DNA of 42,752 nucleotides, taken from the NCBI GenBank assembly GCA_947174635.1, contig CAMWJS010000014.1, forward strand, positions 1 through 42,752, read 5' to 3'. Below, piece by piece: positions 16,488 through 24,360 of the stretch (within the stretch, counting starts at the first letter, position 1; each line of letters starts with the position of its first letter). The notes under the pieces are model-generated. The model had not been told where the DNA came from. It made no database searches and was given only the letters and a program-made list of their open reading frames with translations. The DNA is from an uncultured Muribaculaceae bacterium. Its GTDB lineage: Bacteria > Bacteroidota > Bacteroidia > Bacteroidales > Muribaculaceae. The translations under genes were made by a program, and so were the position numbers.

Positions 16488-16519
16488 CAAAGATAAAATT
16501 TTTTTATTTACTGTGCAAA
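16488..16519 (-). promoter_or_regulatory. Promoter of tRNA-Leu
   Basis: On the minus strand TTTG (16516-16519), 20 nt, TATCTTTG (16488-16495), placing the start about 10 nt before the tRNA. A full consensus match. Confidence 0.75.
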
Positions 16520-16536
16520 TCTTTTTCGTCCGGCTA

Positions 16537-17028
16537 TTAGCTTTTCATCGTTTTCTCGACAAACAGACTGCGCTGTTCGAAAGCCTCCAGCTCGTCGATA
16601 AATTCCTGCGGTATCTCGGCACCCTTCGCCGTTCGCGGGTCGAAGCCGGCCATCACAGTGTTGGCTATGCACTTCACATCACCCGTCGTCGGATTGTAGA
16701 TGCGCTGCTCCATGCAGAGGCTGCGGTGCGACACTCGCGTCACTGCTGTCACCGCCTCAAGCGGCTCGTTGAAATAGCCCGGAGAGAAAAAGCTGCAGCT
16801 GATATTAACGATTGCCACGGCTATTCCCCCGATTTCCACACGGGCCGAAGTCGCTGTCGTCAGATACTCCGCCTTGGCAAGATCTAAAAACGACAGATAC
16901 ACCGAGTTATTGATATGTCCGAGTATGTCGATGTCATTGAAGCGCACCTGCAGAGGCATCTTGTGGTTGAAACCGCAGCTTGCCGCCGGCACCTTCTGGT
17001 TTTTGCATTTAGGTAACTGATAAGCCAT
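16537..17028 (-). CDS. Hotdog-fold acyl-CoA thioesterase (4-hydroxybenzoyl-CoA thioesterase-like)
   Basis: 163 residues. The family motif VRFNDIDILGHINNSVYLSFLDLAKAEYL contains the catalytic-type Asp followed by GHxNN at the start of the long hotdog helix; strands with VAIVNISCSFFSPGYFNEPLEAVT and SLCMEQRIYN complete the fold. Such enzymes hydrolyse acyl- or aryl-CoA thioesters in the cytoplasm. It follows DUF721 by 14 nt and is the last protein gene of the menA-modF-recF-DUF721 run. In menaquinone-producing bacteria a hotdog thioesterase hydrolyses DHNA-CoA, the step before MenA; being in the same run as menA makes that role possible here but not shown. Confidence 0.8.
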   Translation of the reverse strand: MAYQLPKCKNQKVPAASCGFNHKMPLQVRFNDIDILGHINNSVYLSFLDLAKAEYLTTATSARVEIGGIAVAIVNISCSFFSPGYFNEPLEAVTAVTRVSHRSLCMEQRIYNPTTGDVKCIANTVMAGFDPRTAKGAEIPQEFIDELEAFEQRSLFVEKTMKS

Positions 17029-17042
17029 TGTCTGTTTGTTTT

Positions 17043-17333
17043 TTAATGTATTACGATATCGCTCAGAACCTCAGCCCCGAGACGTCCGTTGATTTCCTTT
17101 ATTATATTGTGGCGCAGAAACGCAAGGTCATTTTTCAGCGACGCCGACGTGATGTACACATGCAGCACCCCCTTCTCCACATAGCGCCTGAACGTGAAGC
17201 GGTTCACACCCGGACCCACCACCTCGGTCCATAGATACGACGCACGCTGCTGCATGACGGTTTCGCGCGTGTCACCCTCAAGCATCACCTTGTCGATGAG
17301 CTGCTTCACTGATATAGGTTCCGTACGTTTCAT
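17043..17333 (-). CDS. DUF721 (DciA-like) protein
   Basis: 96 residues with the DUF721 pattern: YLWTEVVGPGVNRFTFRRYVEKGVLHVYITSASLKNDLAFLRHNIIKEIN, i.e. a W..VVG segment, then a beta strand carrying L.V...S......L......I...IN. The family includes DciA, which helps load the replicative helicase in bacteria lacking DnaC; in Bacteroidetes it is commonly next to recF. Its start overlaps the recF stop by 4 nt, so translation is probably coupled. Very compact; only the core domain is present. Confidence 0.82.
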   Translation of the reverse strand: MKRTEPISVKQLIDKVMLEGDTRETVMQQRASYLWTEVVGPGVNRFTFRRYVEKGVLHVYITSASLKNDLAFLRHNIIKEINGRLGAEVLSDIVIH

Positions 17334-18439
17334 TCGCGCTTCATTTTATGGAATTTGCCCCCCTCCACATTCCAGAGGCTGTACTCGGCGCCGCTCATGG
17401 CCGACATTATCGAGTCAAGATGGTCGCGGTTGGTGTCGGTAATGAAAATCTGACCGAAAATATCACGGTTGACAATATCTATGATATTCGCCACGCGGTT
17501 TGAATCGAGCTTGTCGAAAATATCGTCGAGCAGCAGCAGCGGACGCATCCCGGTCGCCTCGTGCATGAACTCATATTGGGCCAGACGCAGCGCTATCGTG
17601 AACGTCTTCGACTGCCCCTGCGAGGCCGTGCTCTTCACCGCCATCCCGTCGAGCGTCAGCTCAAGGTCATCGCGGTGCGGACCCACAGTCGTGTGCCCTA
17701 TGATTTCATCCTTACGCCGCGACTCGTCGAGCAGCTCGCAGAATCTTCGTCCCGACTGGTCGAGTGCCGACCGGTATTCCGCCTGCGGAGTCTCGGCCGT
17801 GCGCGCTATGTCGCGGTAATGCTTTGCGAAGATGTCGCGAAGTCTGCCGGTGATATCACGTCGGGCGCTCGTTATGTACTCCGCCGACATCTCCATCGTC
17901 ATCTCCACCGCCATGTAGAGGTTAGGGTCGGCGACATGGTCGCGAAGCAGTCGGTTGCGTTGCTGCAGAGCACCGTTGTAGCGTATCAGATGGTTCAGGT
18001 AGGTCGGGTCGGTCTGCGATATCAGCATGTCGATAAATCGCCGCCGCCCCTCGGCTCCGCCTGTCACCAGCTCCATGTCGGCCGGCGATACGAGCACTAA
18101 CGGAAACACTCCGATATGCTGGCTCAGACGGCTGTACTCTTTCCCACCGCGTTTGAACGACTTGCGCTTTCCCGCGGCATAGCCGAATGCCACCTGCTCC
18201 TCCATGCCGCGTCGCAGATAGTCACCCTGCATCATCGCGAATGACTCCCCCGAACGCACTATCCCCGCATCGGGGAGCGAAGTGAAGCTCTTGCAGAAGC
18301 TCAGATAATAAATGGCGTCGAGCAGATTGCTTTTCCCCATGCCGTTGTCACCCAGAAGGGCGTTGATATTGGGGCTGAAGCTCAGGTCGGCCTCCGCTAT
18401 ATTCTTGAAATTGGTGATATGTAGGTGTGTCAGTTGCAC
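17330..18439 (-). CDS. recF: DNA replication and repair protein RecF
   Basis: 369 residues. Walker A GDNGMGKSN near residue 31, the RecF-typical FKNIAEADLSFSPNINALLG start, the TVGPHRDDLELTLDGM segment, ABC-type signature ASQGQSKTFTIALRLAQ, and Walker B PLLLLDDIFDKLD near residue 305. RecF is an SMC-like ATPase that with RecO and RecR loads RecA on gapped DNA. Overlaps the ModF-like gene by 10 nt upstream and DUF721 by 4 nt downstream. Confidence 0.96.
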   Translation of the reverse strand: MQLTHLHITNFKNIAEADLSFSPNINALLGDNGMGKSNLLDAIYYLSFCKSFTSLPDAGIVRSGESFAMMQGDYLRRGMEEQVAFGYAAGKRKSFKRGGKEYSRLSQHIGVFPLVLVSPADMELVTGGAEGRRRFIDMLISQTDPTYLNHLIRYNGALQQRNRLLRDHVADPNLYMAVEMTMEMSAEYITSARRDITGRLRDIFAKHYRDIARTAETPQAEYRSALDQSGRRFCELLDESRRKDEIIGHTTVGPHRDDLELTLDGMAVKSTASQGQSKTFTIALRLAQYEFMHEATGMRPLLLLDDIFDKLDSNRVANIIDIVNRDIFGQIFITDTNRDHLDSIMSAMSGAEYSLWNVEGGKFHKMKRE

Positions 18440-19884
18440 TTTGTCCCTCCAAGCGTTTTAGTATAGGTTACACATTCGGGCAGTTCCTCCGTGTAATGGC
18501 TTACAAAAATCAGCGATAACGGATACTTCCCCTGCGAAGCGCGCGAACGCGCCGCGAAATGGTTGATGATGGCGCGTGCCGCACGTGCCCGCGCATAGTC
18601 AAGCCCGTGGAGCGGCTCGTCGAATATCATCAGTCTCGGTTGCTTTATGAACGTCCGCGCAAGCATCACCATCTGCTTCTCTCCGCCCGACAGCGTGCCG
18701 ATGCTCCTCGGCCCGAGATGCTCCAGATGCAGCAGGCGCAGCCATTGCTCGGCAAGCTCTTTCTGCCCCGGTTTCAGCGGAATGAACACTCCGGTGGTGT
18801 CGTTGAGCCCCTGCGCCACTATGGTCGCTACATCACCCGCCGGATGGAAATGAAGGCTCTGCTCCGGGCTCACGAACGATATCCGGCGCTTTATGTCCCA
18901 TATCGACTCTCCCGTGCCGCGACGGCGGTCAAAGAGCGTTATGTCGTTGGAATAGGCCTGCGGATTGTCGGCGCATATCAGCGACAGCAGCGTCGACTTG
19001 CCCGAACCGTTAGGCCCCGATAATCCCCAGCACTGGCCGTCTTTCACCTCCCAGTCGATGCCGTCGATTATACGGCGCTTGCCATAGTTCACCACGCCGT
19101 CCGTGATTTTCATCACCACATCCACCGGCTCGTTGTCAATACCGGGCGGAAGCGGTATGTCGGCCATATTGACCGCATAGTCGAAAAGATGCATCACCGA
19201 CTGCTGCACCCACTTGATGGAACTGAACTCCCTGATTGCCGGCAGTATGGTGAGGTTTTGCATCGGTATCACCTGCGTGGCGTTCGGATGTATGTCCACG
19301 GGATTGGCCACAAGCAGTATTGTGGTGATGCCCCGGTGGTTGAGCGCGTCGATGGCTTCGTTGAGTATCACGCGCGACGCCGCGTCGAGGCCGATATACG
19401 GATTGTCGAGTATCAATACGTCCACCGGCTCTATGAGGGCGTTGATGATAAGCATCTTGCGCAGTTCGCCCGACGACAGGTAATTGACCTTGCGTCCCTC
19501 CGTGCCGTGCAGGTGGAACAGCTGCGTCAGCTCCGCCCATCTTTCGCTTTTGATTTTATCTCCCATTACCTCTGCCACGGTAGGCACCTCGTCGTTCATC
19601 GTGGCCTCATAGCGCTGTTGGTAATACTCCACCTTAAGCCCCGAGAGCGAGTGTATGTCCGAAAATTCGATTTTCTTTACCGACGGCTTCCCGGCAGGCG
19701 AGGTGATGACGTTGGTGCGGAAGTTCCAGCCCTTCTCTATGATATTGCCGAGGGTCGACTTTCCGGCACTGTTGGCTCCTATCACCACATTGATGCCCTG
19801 CACTATATCAGTGGGAGAGGGGTTGGTGAGCATAACCCCGGTATAGTATAATTTTTGACTTTGCAGTTGTATTATCGGTGTCAC
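18430..19884 (-). CDS. ModF-like protein with two ABC ATPase domains
   Basis: 484 residues, two ATP-binding cassettes and no membrane helices. Domain 1: Walker A GANSAGKST, signature LSSGELRKM, Walker B LILDNPYIGLD, in which the usual catalytic Glu is Asn. Domain 2: Walker A GPNGSGKST, signature LSGGEKQMV, Walker B MIFDEPLHGLD, apparently intact. This matches the ModF/PhrA group of soluble tandem ABC proteins, whose role is poorly known. The start is GTG at 19884, chosen because the cassette core (IIQLQSQKLYY) begins at once; it is 13 nt after the menA stop. The 3' end overlaps recF by 10 nt. Confidence 0.8.
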   Translation of the reverse strand: MTPIIQLQSQKLYYTGVMLTNPSPTDIVQGINVVIGANSAGKSTLGNIIEKGWNFRTNVITSPAGKPSVKKIEFSDIHSLSGLKVEYYQQRYEATMNDEVPTVAEVMGDKIKSERWAELTQLFHLHGTEGRKVNYLSSGELRKMLIINALIEPVDVLILDNPYIGLDAASRVILNEAIDALNHRGITTILLVANPVDIHPNATQVIPMQNLTILPAIREFSSIKWVQQSVMHLFDYAVNMADIPLPPGIDNEPVDVVMKITDGVVNYGKRRIIDGIDWEVKDGQCWGLSGPNGSGKSTLLSLICADNPQAYSNDITLFDRRRGTGESIWDIKRRISFVSPEQSLHFHPAGDVATIVAQGLNDTTGVFIPLKPGQKELAEQWLRLLHLEHLGPRSIGTLSGGEKQMVMLARTFIKQPRLMIFDEPLHGLDYARARAARAIINHFAARSRASQGKYPLSLIFVSHYTEELPECVTYTKTLGGTKCN

Positions 19885-19897
19885 GGTCGACTTTGTT

Positions 19898-20785
19898 TTA
19901 TATTATGAAAACGATGAGGGCGAAAACCAGTACGAAGGCGAGCATATTGAGCGCGGTCATCCCTAAAAGCCTGTTGAGCGCGCTTCCGCGGCTCTTCAGC
20001 AACGCGCACCACAGCATCGTGTGGCAGCCAAGATAAAGCGCCGGGGCAACCCATACCGCCACAGGCAGCTCTATGAAGAGCGGTGCTGCCAAAGCCATTG
20101 CGACCCAGCCGTTGAGCAGATAGAGCGTCGAGGCGAATTTGCCGCCGAACACCGTGGCGAGCGTGTGCTTTCCGGCTGCACGGTCGTCATCTATGTCGCG
20201 GTAATTGTTCACAAGCAATATGTTGGCGCCCATCAGGCCGATGCCGAGTGATACCATGAATATGGCAAGCCCGAACTGGTGGCTCATTATGTAATACGTC
20301 ATGTTCACCGGTATAATCCCGAAAAACAGTACCACCGCCACCTCTCCGAGCGCGTGGTGCGACAACGGATACGGCCCCGCCGAGTATGCGAATACGCCGC
20401 CGGCCACAAGCAGCCCTACAGGCACAAGTTCCCAGCCACCCCATATTATTAGCAGGCAGCCTGCGGCGCATGCGGCTCCGAGCGTCGCGATTGTGGCGCG
20501 GAGCATCGCTTCGGGAGTGATGTCCCCCTCGGTGACGCCGCGGCGCGGACCGACGCGTCCCTTGCGGTCGAGGCCTCCGCGGTAATCGAAATATTCGTTT
20601 GCAAAATTTGACGCTATCTGAGCCAGTACGGCAAACAGCAGGCAGACCAGCGACGGCAGCAGCTTGAAGCAACCGTAAATCTCGCTGAGTGCGACTGCCG
20701 CCAGCACTCCCGCCACCGATACCGGCAGCGTGCGCAGCCTCATCGCCTCCACCCACACCTTTGTTCTGTTCTGCTCTGTCGTCAT
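19898..20785 (-). CDS. menA: 1,4-dihydroxy-2-naphthoate polyprenyltransferase MenA
   Basis: 295 residues, about eight to nine transmembrane helices. First prenyl-diphosphate site NFANEYFDYRGGLD near residue 60, and second aspartate-rich site NNYRDIDDDRAAGKHTLA near 192, as in UbiA-superfamily MenA. It attaches the polyprenyl tail to DHNA in the inner membrane, giving demethylmenaquinone. It heads the run menA-modF-recF-DUF721-thioesterase. A GHSNP-like variation is not seen; the gene looks intact. Confidence 0.93.
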   Translation of the reverse strand: MTTEQNRTKVWVEAMRLRTLPVSVAGVLAAVALSEIYGCFKLLPSLVCLLFAVLAQIASNFANEYFDYRGGLDRKGRVGPRRGVTEGDITPEAMLRATIATLGAACAAGCLLIIWGGWELVPVGLLVAGGVFAYSAGPYPLSHHALGEVAVVLFFGIIPVNMTYYIMSHQFGLAIFMVSLGIGLMGANILLVNNYRDIDDDRAAGKHTLATVFGGKFASTLYLLNGWVAMALAAPLFIELPVAVWVAPALYLGCHTMLWCALLKSRGSALNRLLGMTALNMLAFVLVFALIVFII

Positions 20786-20812
20786 CTTTTTTTACCTTTG
20801 GTTTCGTAGCCC

Positions 20813-20820
20813 CAAAGTTA
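20813..20820 (-). promoter_or_regulatory. Probable -7 element for menA
   Basis: TAACTTTG on the minus strand, 28 nt before the menA ATG. No clear -33 element at the expected spacing. Confidence 0.4.
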
Positions 20821-20931
20821 CTCAAAATTTTTAAAAAAAATGCGCGAAAAAGTTACAACGTAGGGGTGGCAACGCGGGGGAGGGGATGAAATGTTGTGGC
20901 GTCAGCTGTTTTCCGCGCGGCTCCCTGCGCT

Positions 20932-21849
20932 TCACTTTCCGATTAGATCGTACTTATGCAATATCGCCCACGGATGGTACGACAGCTTCGCCTGCCTCAG
21001 TCCGTCGTCACCCACATCCTCCTCGCGGTTGCAATATCTGAGCCCGCTGTGCTTCTCGAGCATATCCTTGACAAACAGATTGAACACCGCCACTCCGGCG
21101 CCCGGCACATTATGGTCCATCTTCTCGATATGGACATACAGCGTGTCGCCGATAACCTCTCCTATGGTGAACGCTACGATATTGCCTCGCCCGTCGTCGA
21201 GATACGCTCCCTCGAAGCCGGGCAGCCGTTCCAAATGCTCCATCACGTTGACCGTCATGTCGCGCTCCTCAAGTGCCGTCAGCGATTGCATCTCTGTAGT
21301 GTCGTCCCAGCTGTAGAATGCCCTGAGCACCCGTTCGGTATCGCTCGGATTGAGCGGGCGGAGTTTCGCGTCAGGATTGTCGGCCACAAACCGGTTCATG
21401 TGGTTGCGTTTCTTCGACAGCTTCTTTCCCGACAGCGATGCGATGCTCTCGGCGTCATACAGATAGTCGGCCCAGTCGGCAAGCGGCTCTATATCCCAGT
21501 CTCCAACCGATTTGAACGCCTCGATACGATCCTCCGGGATGGCCGAAAACCGCAGCGGAATACCGTTTTCGGCGCAATATCTTTTAAGCAGTTCAACCGC
21601 CTCGCCAAGAGGAAGCTCTCCCAACGGCATCGAGAATGCCGGCCGGCTCATATCCTCCTCGCTCACACCCTCTAAGAAAAGCGTGTTGCGGTAGATGCAA
21701 TACCGGTAACTGAAATAATGTACCCACATATATATGCCCCCCACAGTGTAGTCGCATGTGCGCGATACCGAGCGGCTCAGAAATCGGCTGATGACGGCAA
21801 TGTCATCAATGGTTATATGCTTGAACTGCAATGGCGATTTCAAATCCAT
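20932..21849 (-). CDS. DUF2156 / GNAT-fold protein
   Basis: 305 residues from the ATG at 21849. It resembles the DUF2156 domain, related to the C-terminal acyltransferase domain of lysyl-phosphatidylglycerol synthases, with two GNAT-like halves: FKHITIDDIAVISRFL at the start, KLSKKRNHMNRFV near residue 140, then VAFTIGEVIGDTLYVHIEKMD and the final RYCNREEDVGDDGLRQAKLSYHP. Substrate unknown; soluble, no signal peptide. An ATG 17 codons upstream (21900) is also open, but the ATG at 21849 has AAGGAG six bases before it and begins at the conserved region. Isolated single gene with no clear promoter found. Confidence 0.75.
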   Translation of the reverse strand: MDLKSPLQFKHITIDDIAVISRFLSRSVSRTCDYTVGGIYMWVHYFSYRYCIYRNTLFLEGVSEEDMSRPAFSMPLGELPLGEAVELLKRYCAENGIPLRFSAIPEDRIEAFKSVGDWDIEPLADWADYLYDAESIASLSGKKLSKKRNHMNRFVADNPDAKLRPLNPSDTERVLRAFYSWDDTTEMQSLTALEERDMTVNVMEHLERLPGFEGAYLDDGRGNIVAFTIGEVIGDTLYVHIEKMDHNVPGAGVAVFNLFVKDMLEKHSGLRYCNREEDVGDDGLRQAKLSYHPWAILHKYDLIGK

Positions 21850-22008
21850 GCATCTCCTTGCCGGAGAGCTTGCAATAGTTGAAACAAGTCGAGTTGACAT
21901 ATTGGTTCTCTTTTGGTTATTCTATTGATAAAACGCCGGCGCCGCTCCCGGTGTTCACTATGCCGCGACGGTGAACCAATCGTTCCCTGCCGTGTTATAT
22001 AGGTGTGA

Positions 22009-22050
22009 AATAATTTTGAACGGTTAATATAAAATAATTTTAAACAGTTA
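22009..22050 (+). repeat. 18-bp direct repeat in the ferritin promoter region
   Basis: AATAATTTTGAACGGTTA (22009-22026) and AATAATTTTAAACAGTTA (22033-22050) differ at two bases and are 24 nt apart. The first contains a TAATTTTG -7 element (22011-22018), so the pair could be an operator, or the trace of a small duplication. The second copy also resembles the end of the MITE-like element at 12.3 kb. Confidence 0.5.
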
Positions 22051-22074
22051 CTTAACTAAACGATATATACAATT

Positions 22075-22587
22075 ATGGCAAGAGAAAGTGTAGCCCTTTT
22101 GAAAGGGAAAATTGATGTGGCAAGAGTCCTCGACCAGCTTAACGCCGCGCTGTCCGAAGAATGGCTCGCATACTATCAGTATTGGACCGCAGCCAGGATG
22201 GTGACCGGTGCGCAGCGAGTCGACCTGAAACGCGAATTTGAGGAGCATGCCGCCGAAGAACTGGAACACGCATCAATGCTCTGCGACCGCATCATCGAAT
22301 TGCAGGGCGTCCCGGTGCTGACTCCCCAGGAATGGTACAAGCATGCCCGTTGCGTCTACGACACCCCTACGGCATTCAATTCCGAATACTTCCTCAAGAC
22401 CATCCTCATCGCCGAAGAGTGTGCCATGCGCCGCTATCAGGAACTCGCCGAGCTGACGGAAGGCAAAGACTACATCACCAACCTCCTCGCCAAAAAAATC
22501 CTCGCCGATGAAGCTGACCACGAGCAGGACATGCAGGACTACCTCGACGACATAGCCACAATGCGCCGCCTCTCCGACACAAAATAA
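22075..22587 (+). CDS. Dps-like ferritin (thioferritin / DPSL type)
   Basis: 170 residues, all-helical ferritin-like. Diiron ligands: Glu28/Glu29 (LSEEWLAYYQY), the first ExxH at Glu62/His65, Glu114/Glu115, and the second ExxH at Glu146/His149. Cys93 and Cys116 lie on either side of the third helix start, and Cys70 is extra. Bacterioferritin-like diiron ligands plus a cysteine pair are the signature of the Dps-like/thioferritin group known from Bacteroides fragilis and archaea, which detoxify peroxide while oxidising iron; the 170-residue length also fits. Cytoplasmic, probably a 12-mer shell. Single gene, with a -7 element about 57 nt upstream. Ordinary bacterioferritin is the alternative, but the haem methionine is not obvious. 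Confidence 0.8.
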   Translation: MARESVALLKGKIDVARVLDQLNAALSEEWLAYYQYWTAARMVTGAQRVDLKREFEEHAAEELEHASMLCDRIIELQGVPVLTPQEWYKHARCVYDTPTAFNSEYFLKTILIAEECAMRRYQELAELTEGKDYITNLLAKKILADEADHEQDMQDYLDDIATMRRLSDTK

Positions 22588-22624
22588 AGCACACCGCCAT
22601 CCACCCCGGCCCCAAGTATCCACC

Positions 22625-22669
22625 CCTTAAGGCCCTTAAAGACCTTAAAGACTTTAAAGACCTTAATGA
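22625..22669. repeat. Five 9-bp tandem repeats (CCTTAAAGA type)
   Basis: CCTTAAGGC, CCTTAAAGA, CCTTAAAGA, CTTTAAAGA, CCTTAATGA in direct succession, between the convergent ferritin-like and gdhA genes. Several units carry TTTAAA or TTAAGG palindromes. Likely a slippage-prone microsatellite. Confidence 0.85.
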
Positions 22670-22680
22670 TTAAAGCCCTT

Positions 22681-22726
22681 ACAAAAAAAACAAAGCGGCT
22701 GTCGAAAACTCGACAGCCGCTTTGTT
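22681..22726 (-). terminator. Terminator between gdhA and the ferritin-like gene (strongest for gdhA)
   Basis: A 17-bp perfect stem (22689-22705 with 22710-22726; AAAGCGGCTGTCGA in the left arm) with a 4-nt AAAC loop. On the minus strand it is followed by a run of T, so it ends gdhA. On the plus strand its T-rich descending arm may also end the ferritin transcript. Confidence 0.88.
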
Positions 22727-22743
22727 CTATGTGGAGTAAAAGC

Positions 22744-24081
22744 TTAAAGAATACCCTGAGCCATCATTGCGCGGGCCACTTTCATGAAGCCGGCCACATT
22801 CGCGCCCTTGACGTAGTTGATGAAGCCGTCCTCTTCCTTGCCGAAGAGCGTGCACTGGTGGTGGATTTCCGCCATGATTGATTTGAGCTTGGCATCCACT
22901 TCCTCAGCGCTCCATGAGAGTTTCTGTGAGTTCTGAGCCATTTCAAGTCCTGACACCGATACACCGCCGGCGTTGGCTGCCTTTCCGGGAGCGTAGAGTA
23001 TCTTCGCTGCGAGGAATTCCTTGATGGCCTCGGGAGTAGAGGGCATGTTGGCGCCTTCGCTCACCGCTATACAGCCGTTGGCAAGAAGTGCGCGTGCCTC
23101 TTCGCCGTTAAGCTCGTTCTGGGTGGCCGACGGAAGAGCGATGTCTGCCTGAACAAGTGTCCAGGGGCGCTGGCCGGGGTAGTAGGGGAGCTTGTATTCC
23201 TCGGCAAATTCGCTGATGCGGCCGCGGTAGATGTTCTTGAGCTCGAAAACAAACTTGAGCTGCTCCTCGGTGATGCCGTCAGGGATGATGACAGTGCCGT
23301 CTGAGTCACTGAGCGAAACAACCTTGGCGCCGAGCTGGAGAAGTTTCTCTGCTGTATATGTCGCAACGTTGCCTGAGCCTGAGATTGCCACACGTTTGCC
23401 CTTGATGTCGATGCCCTTGGTTGCGAGCATGTTGAGAAGGAAATACACATTGCCGTAGCCTGTTGCCTCCGGACGTATCAGCGATCCGCCGAACTCGCGG
23501 CCCTTGCCGGTGAAAGTTCCGGTAAACTCGCGGGCCATCTTCTTGTACATACCGTACATGTAGCCTACCTCGCGGCCGCCTACGCCTATGTCGCCTGCAG
23601 GCACGTCGGTGTCAGCACCGATATGACGCCAGAGTTCTGTAATGAAAGCCTGGCAGAAACGCATCACTTCCATGTCGCTCTTGCCACGGGGCGAGAAGTC
23701 TGATCCGCCTTTGGCACCGCCCATCGCAAGTGTTGTAAGCGAGTTCTTGAATGTCTGCTCGAAAGCAAGGAATTTCAGGATTGACTGGTTCACCGATGAG
23801 TGGAAACGGATACCTCCCTTGTACGGCCCGATTGCGTTAGAGTGCTGGATACGGTAACCCATATTGTTGCGGACAACTCCTTTGTCGTCAACCCACGATA
23901 CACGGAACGAGAATATACGGTCGGGTATGCACAGGCGCTCGATCAGATTGTAGCGCTCAAATTCGGGATACTGGTTATATGTGTCCTCGATTGAGGTGAC
24001 TACCTCTTCTACTGCCTGAAGATATTCGGGTTCGTTGGGGAAACGGCGACGCAGGTCGTCAAGTACTTCTGAAGCTTTCAT
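22744..24081 (-). CDS. gdhA: Glutamate dehydrogenase, hexameric NADP(H) type
   Basis: 445 residues, the usual length. Family blocks: GGIRFHSSVN, the catalytic-lysine segment TTLAMGGAKGGSDFSP, VPAGDIGVGGREVGYM, and the Rossmann glycine motif SGSGNVA. It interconverts 2-oxoglutarate plus ammonia with glutamate in the cytoplasm. The best-matching subgroup is the NADP-linked or dual-specificity enzyme of Bacteroides and enterobacteria; cofactor preference cannot be proved here. Own promoter and terminator. The neighbouring upstream gene on the same strand is the glutaminase-like protein, but a terminator separates them. Confidence 0.95.
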   Translation of the reverse strand: MKASEVLDDLRRRFPNEPEYLQAVEEVVTSIEDTYNQYPEFERYNLIERLCIPDRIFSFRVSWVDDKGVVRNNMGYRIQHSNAIGPYKGGIRFHSSVNQSILKFLAFEQTFKNSLTTLAMGGAKGGSDFSPRGKSDMEVMRFCQAFITELWRHIGADTDVPAGDIGVGGREVGYMYGMYKKMAREFTGTFTGKGREFGGSLIRPEATGYGNVYFLLNMLATKGIDIKGKRVAISGSGNVATYTAEKLLQLGAKVVSLSDSDGTVIIPDGITEEQLKFVFELKNIYRGRISEFAEEYKLPYYPGQRPWTLVQADIALPSATQNELNGEEARALLANGCIAVSEGANMPSTPEAIKEFLAAKILYAPGKAANAGGVSVSGLEMAQNSQKLSWSAEEVDAKLKSIMAEIHHQCTLFGKEEDGFINYVKGANVAGFMKVARAMMAQGIL

Positions 24082-24158
24082 CTATTTACTGGTTATATTA
24101 TTGAAAAATGTTTCTTTTTACCTTCCGGCTCCATTGCGGAGCGCTCTTGTATCTGCTG

Positions 24159-24190
24159 CAAAGGTAAATGATTTAATTGACTTATGCAAC
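24159..24190 (-). promoter_or_regulatory. Promoter of gdhA
   Basis: On the minus strand TTG (24187-24189), 20 nt, TACCTTTG (24159-24166). Predicted leader is about 70 nt and includes GAGCGCTC, a short palindrome of unknown meaning. Confidence 0.72.
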
Positions 24191-24272
24191 AATTTGCTAC
24201 TTTATTTTTAAAAAATGCAACAAAAATATCGCAAAACAATCGTTTTGTCTTACATTTTCCATGTATTATGCA

Positions 24273-24311
24273 TAAAAAGGCGCGTCAGCCCTGAAACGGG
24301 CTCACGCGCCT
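24273..24311 (-). terminator. Rho-independent terminator of the glutaminase-like gene
   Basis: On the minus strand AGGCGCGTGAGCCC pairs with GGGCTGACGCGCCT (one internal mismatch) around a 6-nt loop, followed by TTTTT. It lies about 50 nt past the stop codon. Confidence 0.9.
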
Positions 24312-24360
24312 CCCTTCACAAAAGTTGTCAATTGGAAATAACTTTCAATCGTCTGCTGTG

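Noticed and set aside
19189-19851. 220-residue frame antisense to the ModF-like gene
   Set aside because: Overlaps a gene with two full ABC cassettes; composition is rich in His, Arg and Tyr typical of reverse reading of this GC-rich DNA.
20932-21900. ATG at 21900 as start of the DUF2156 protein
   Set aside because: The extra 17 residues are polar and unlike the family, and the ATG at 21849 has an AAGGAG six bases upstream. Not fully excluded.
22009-22050. The 18-bp direct repeat as a MITE remnant
   Set aside because: Only about 17 bp resemble the MITE-like end and no second end is nearby, so a local promoter duplication is equally likely.
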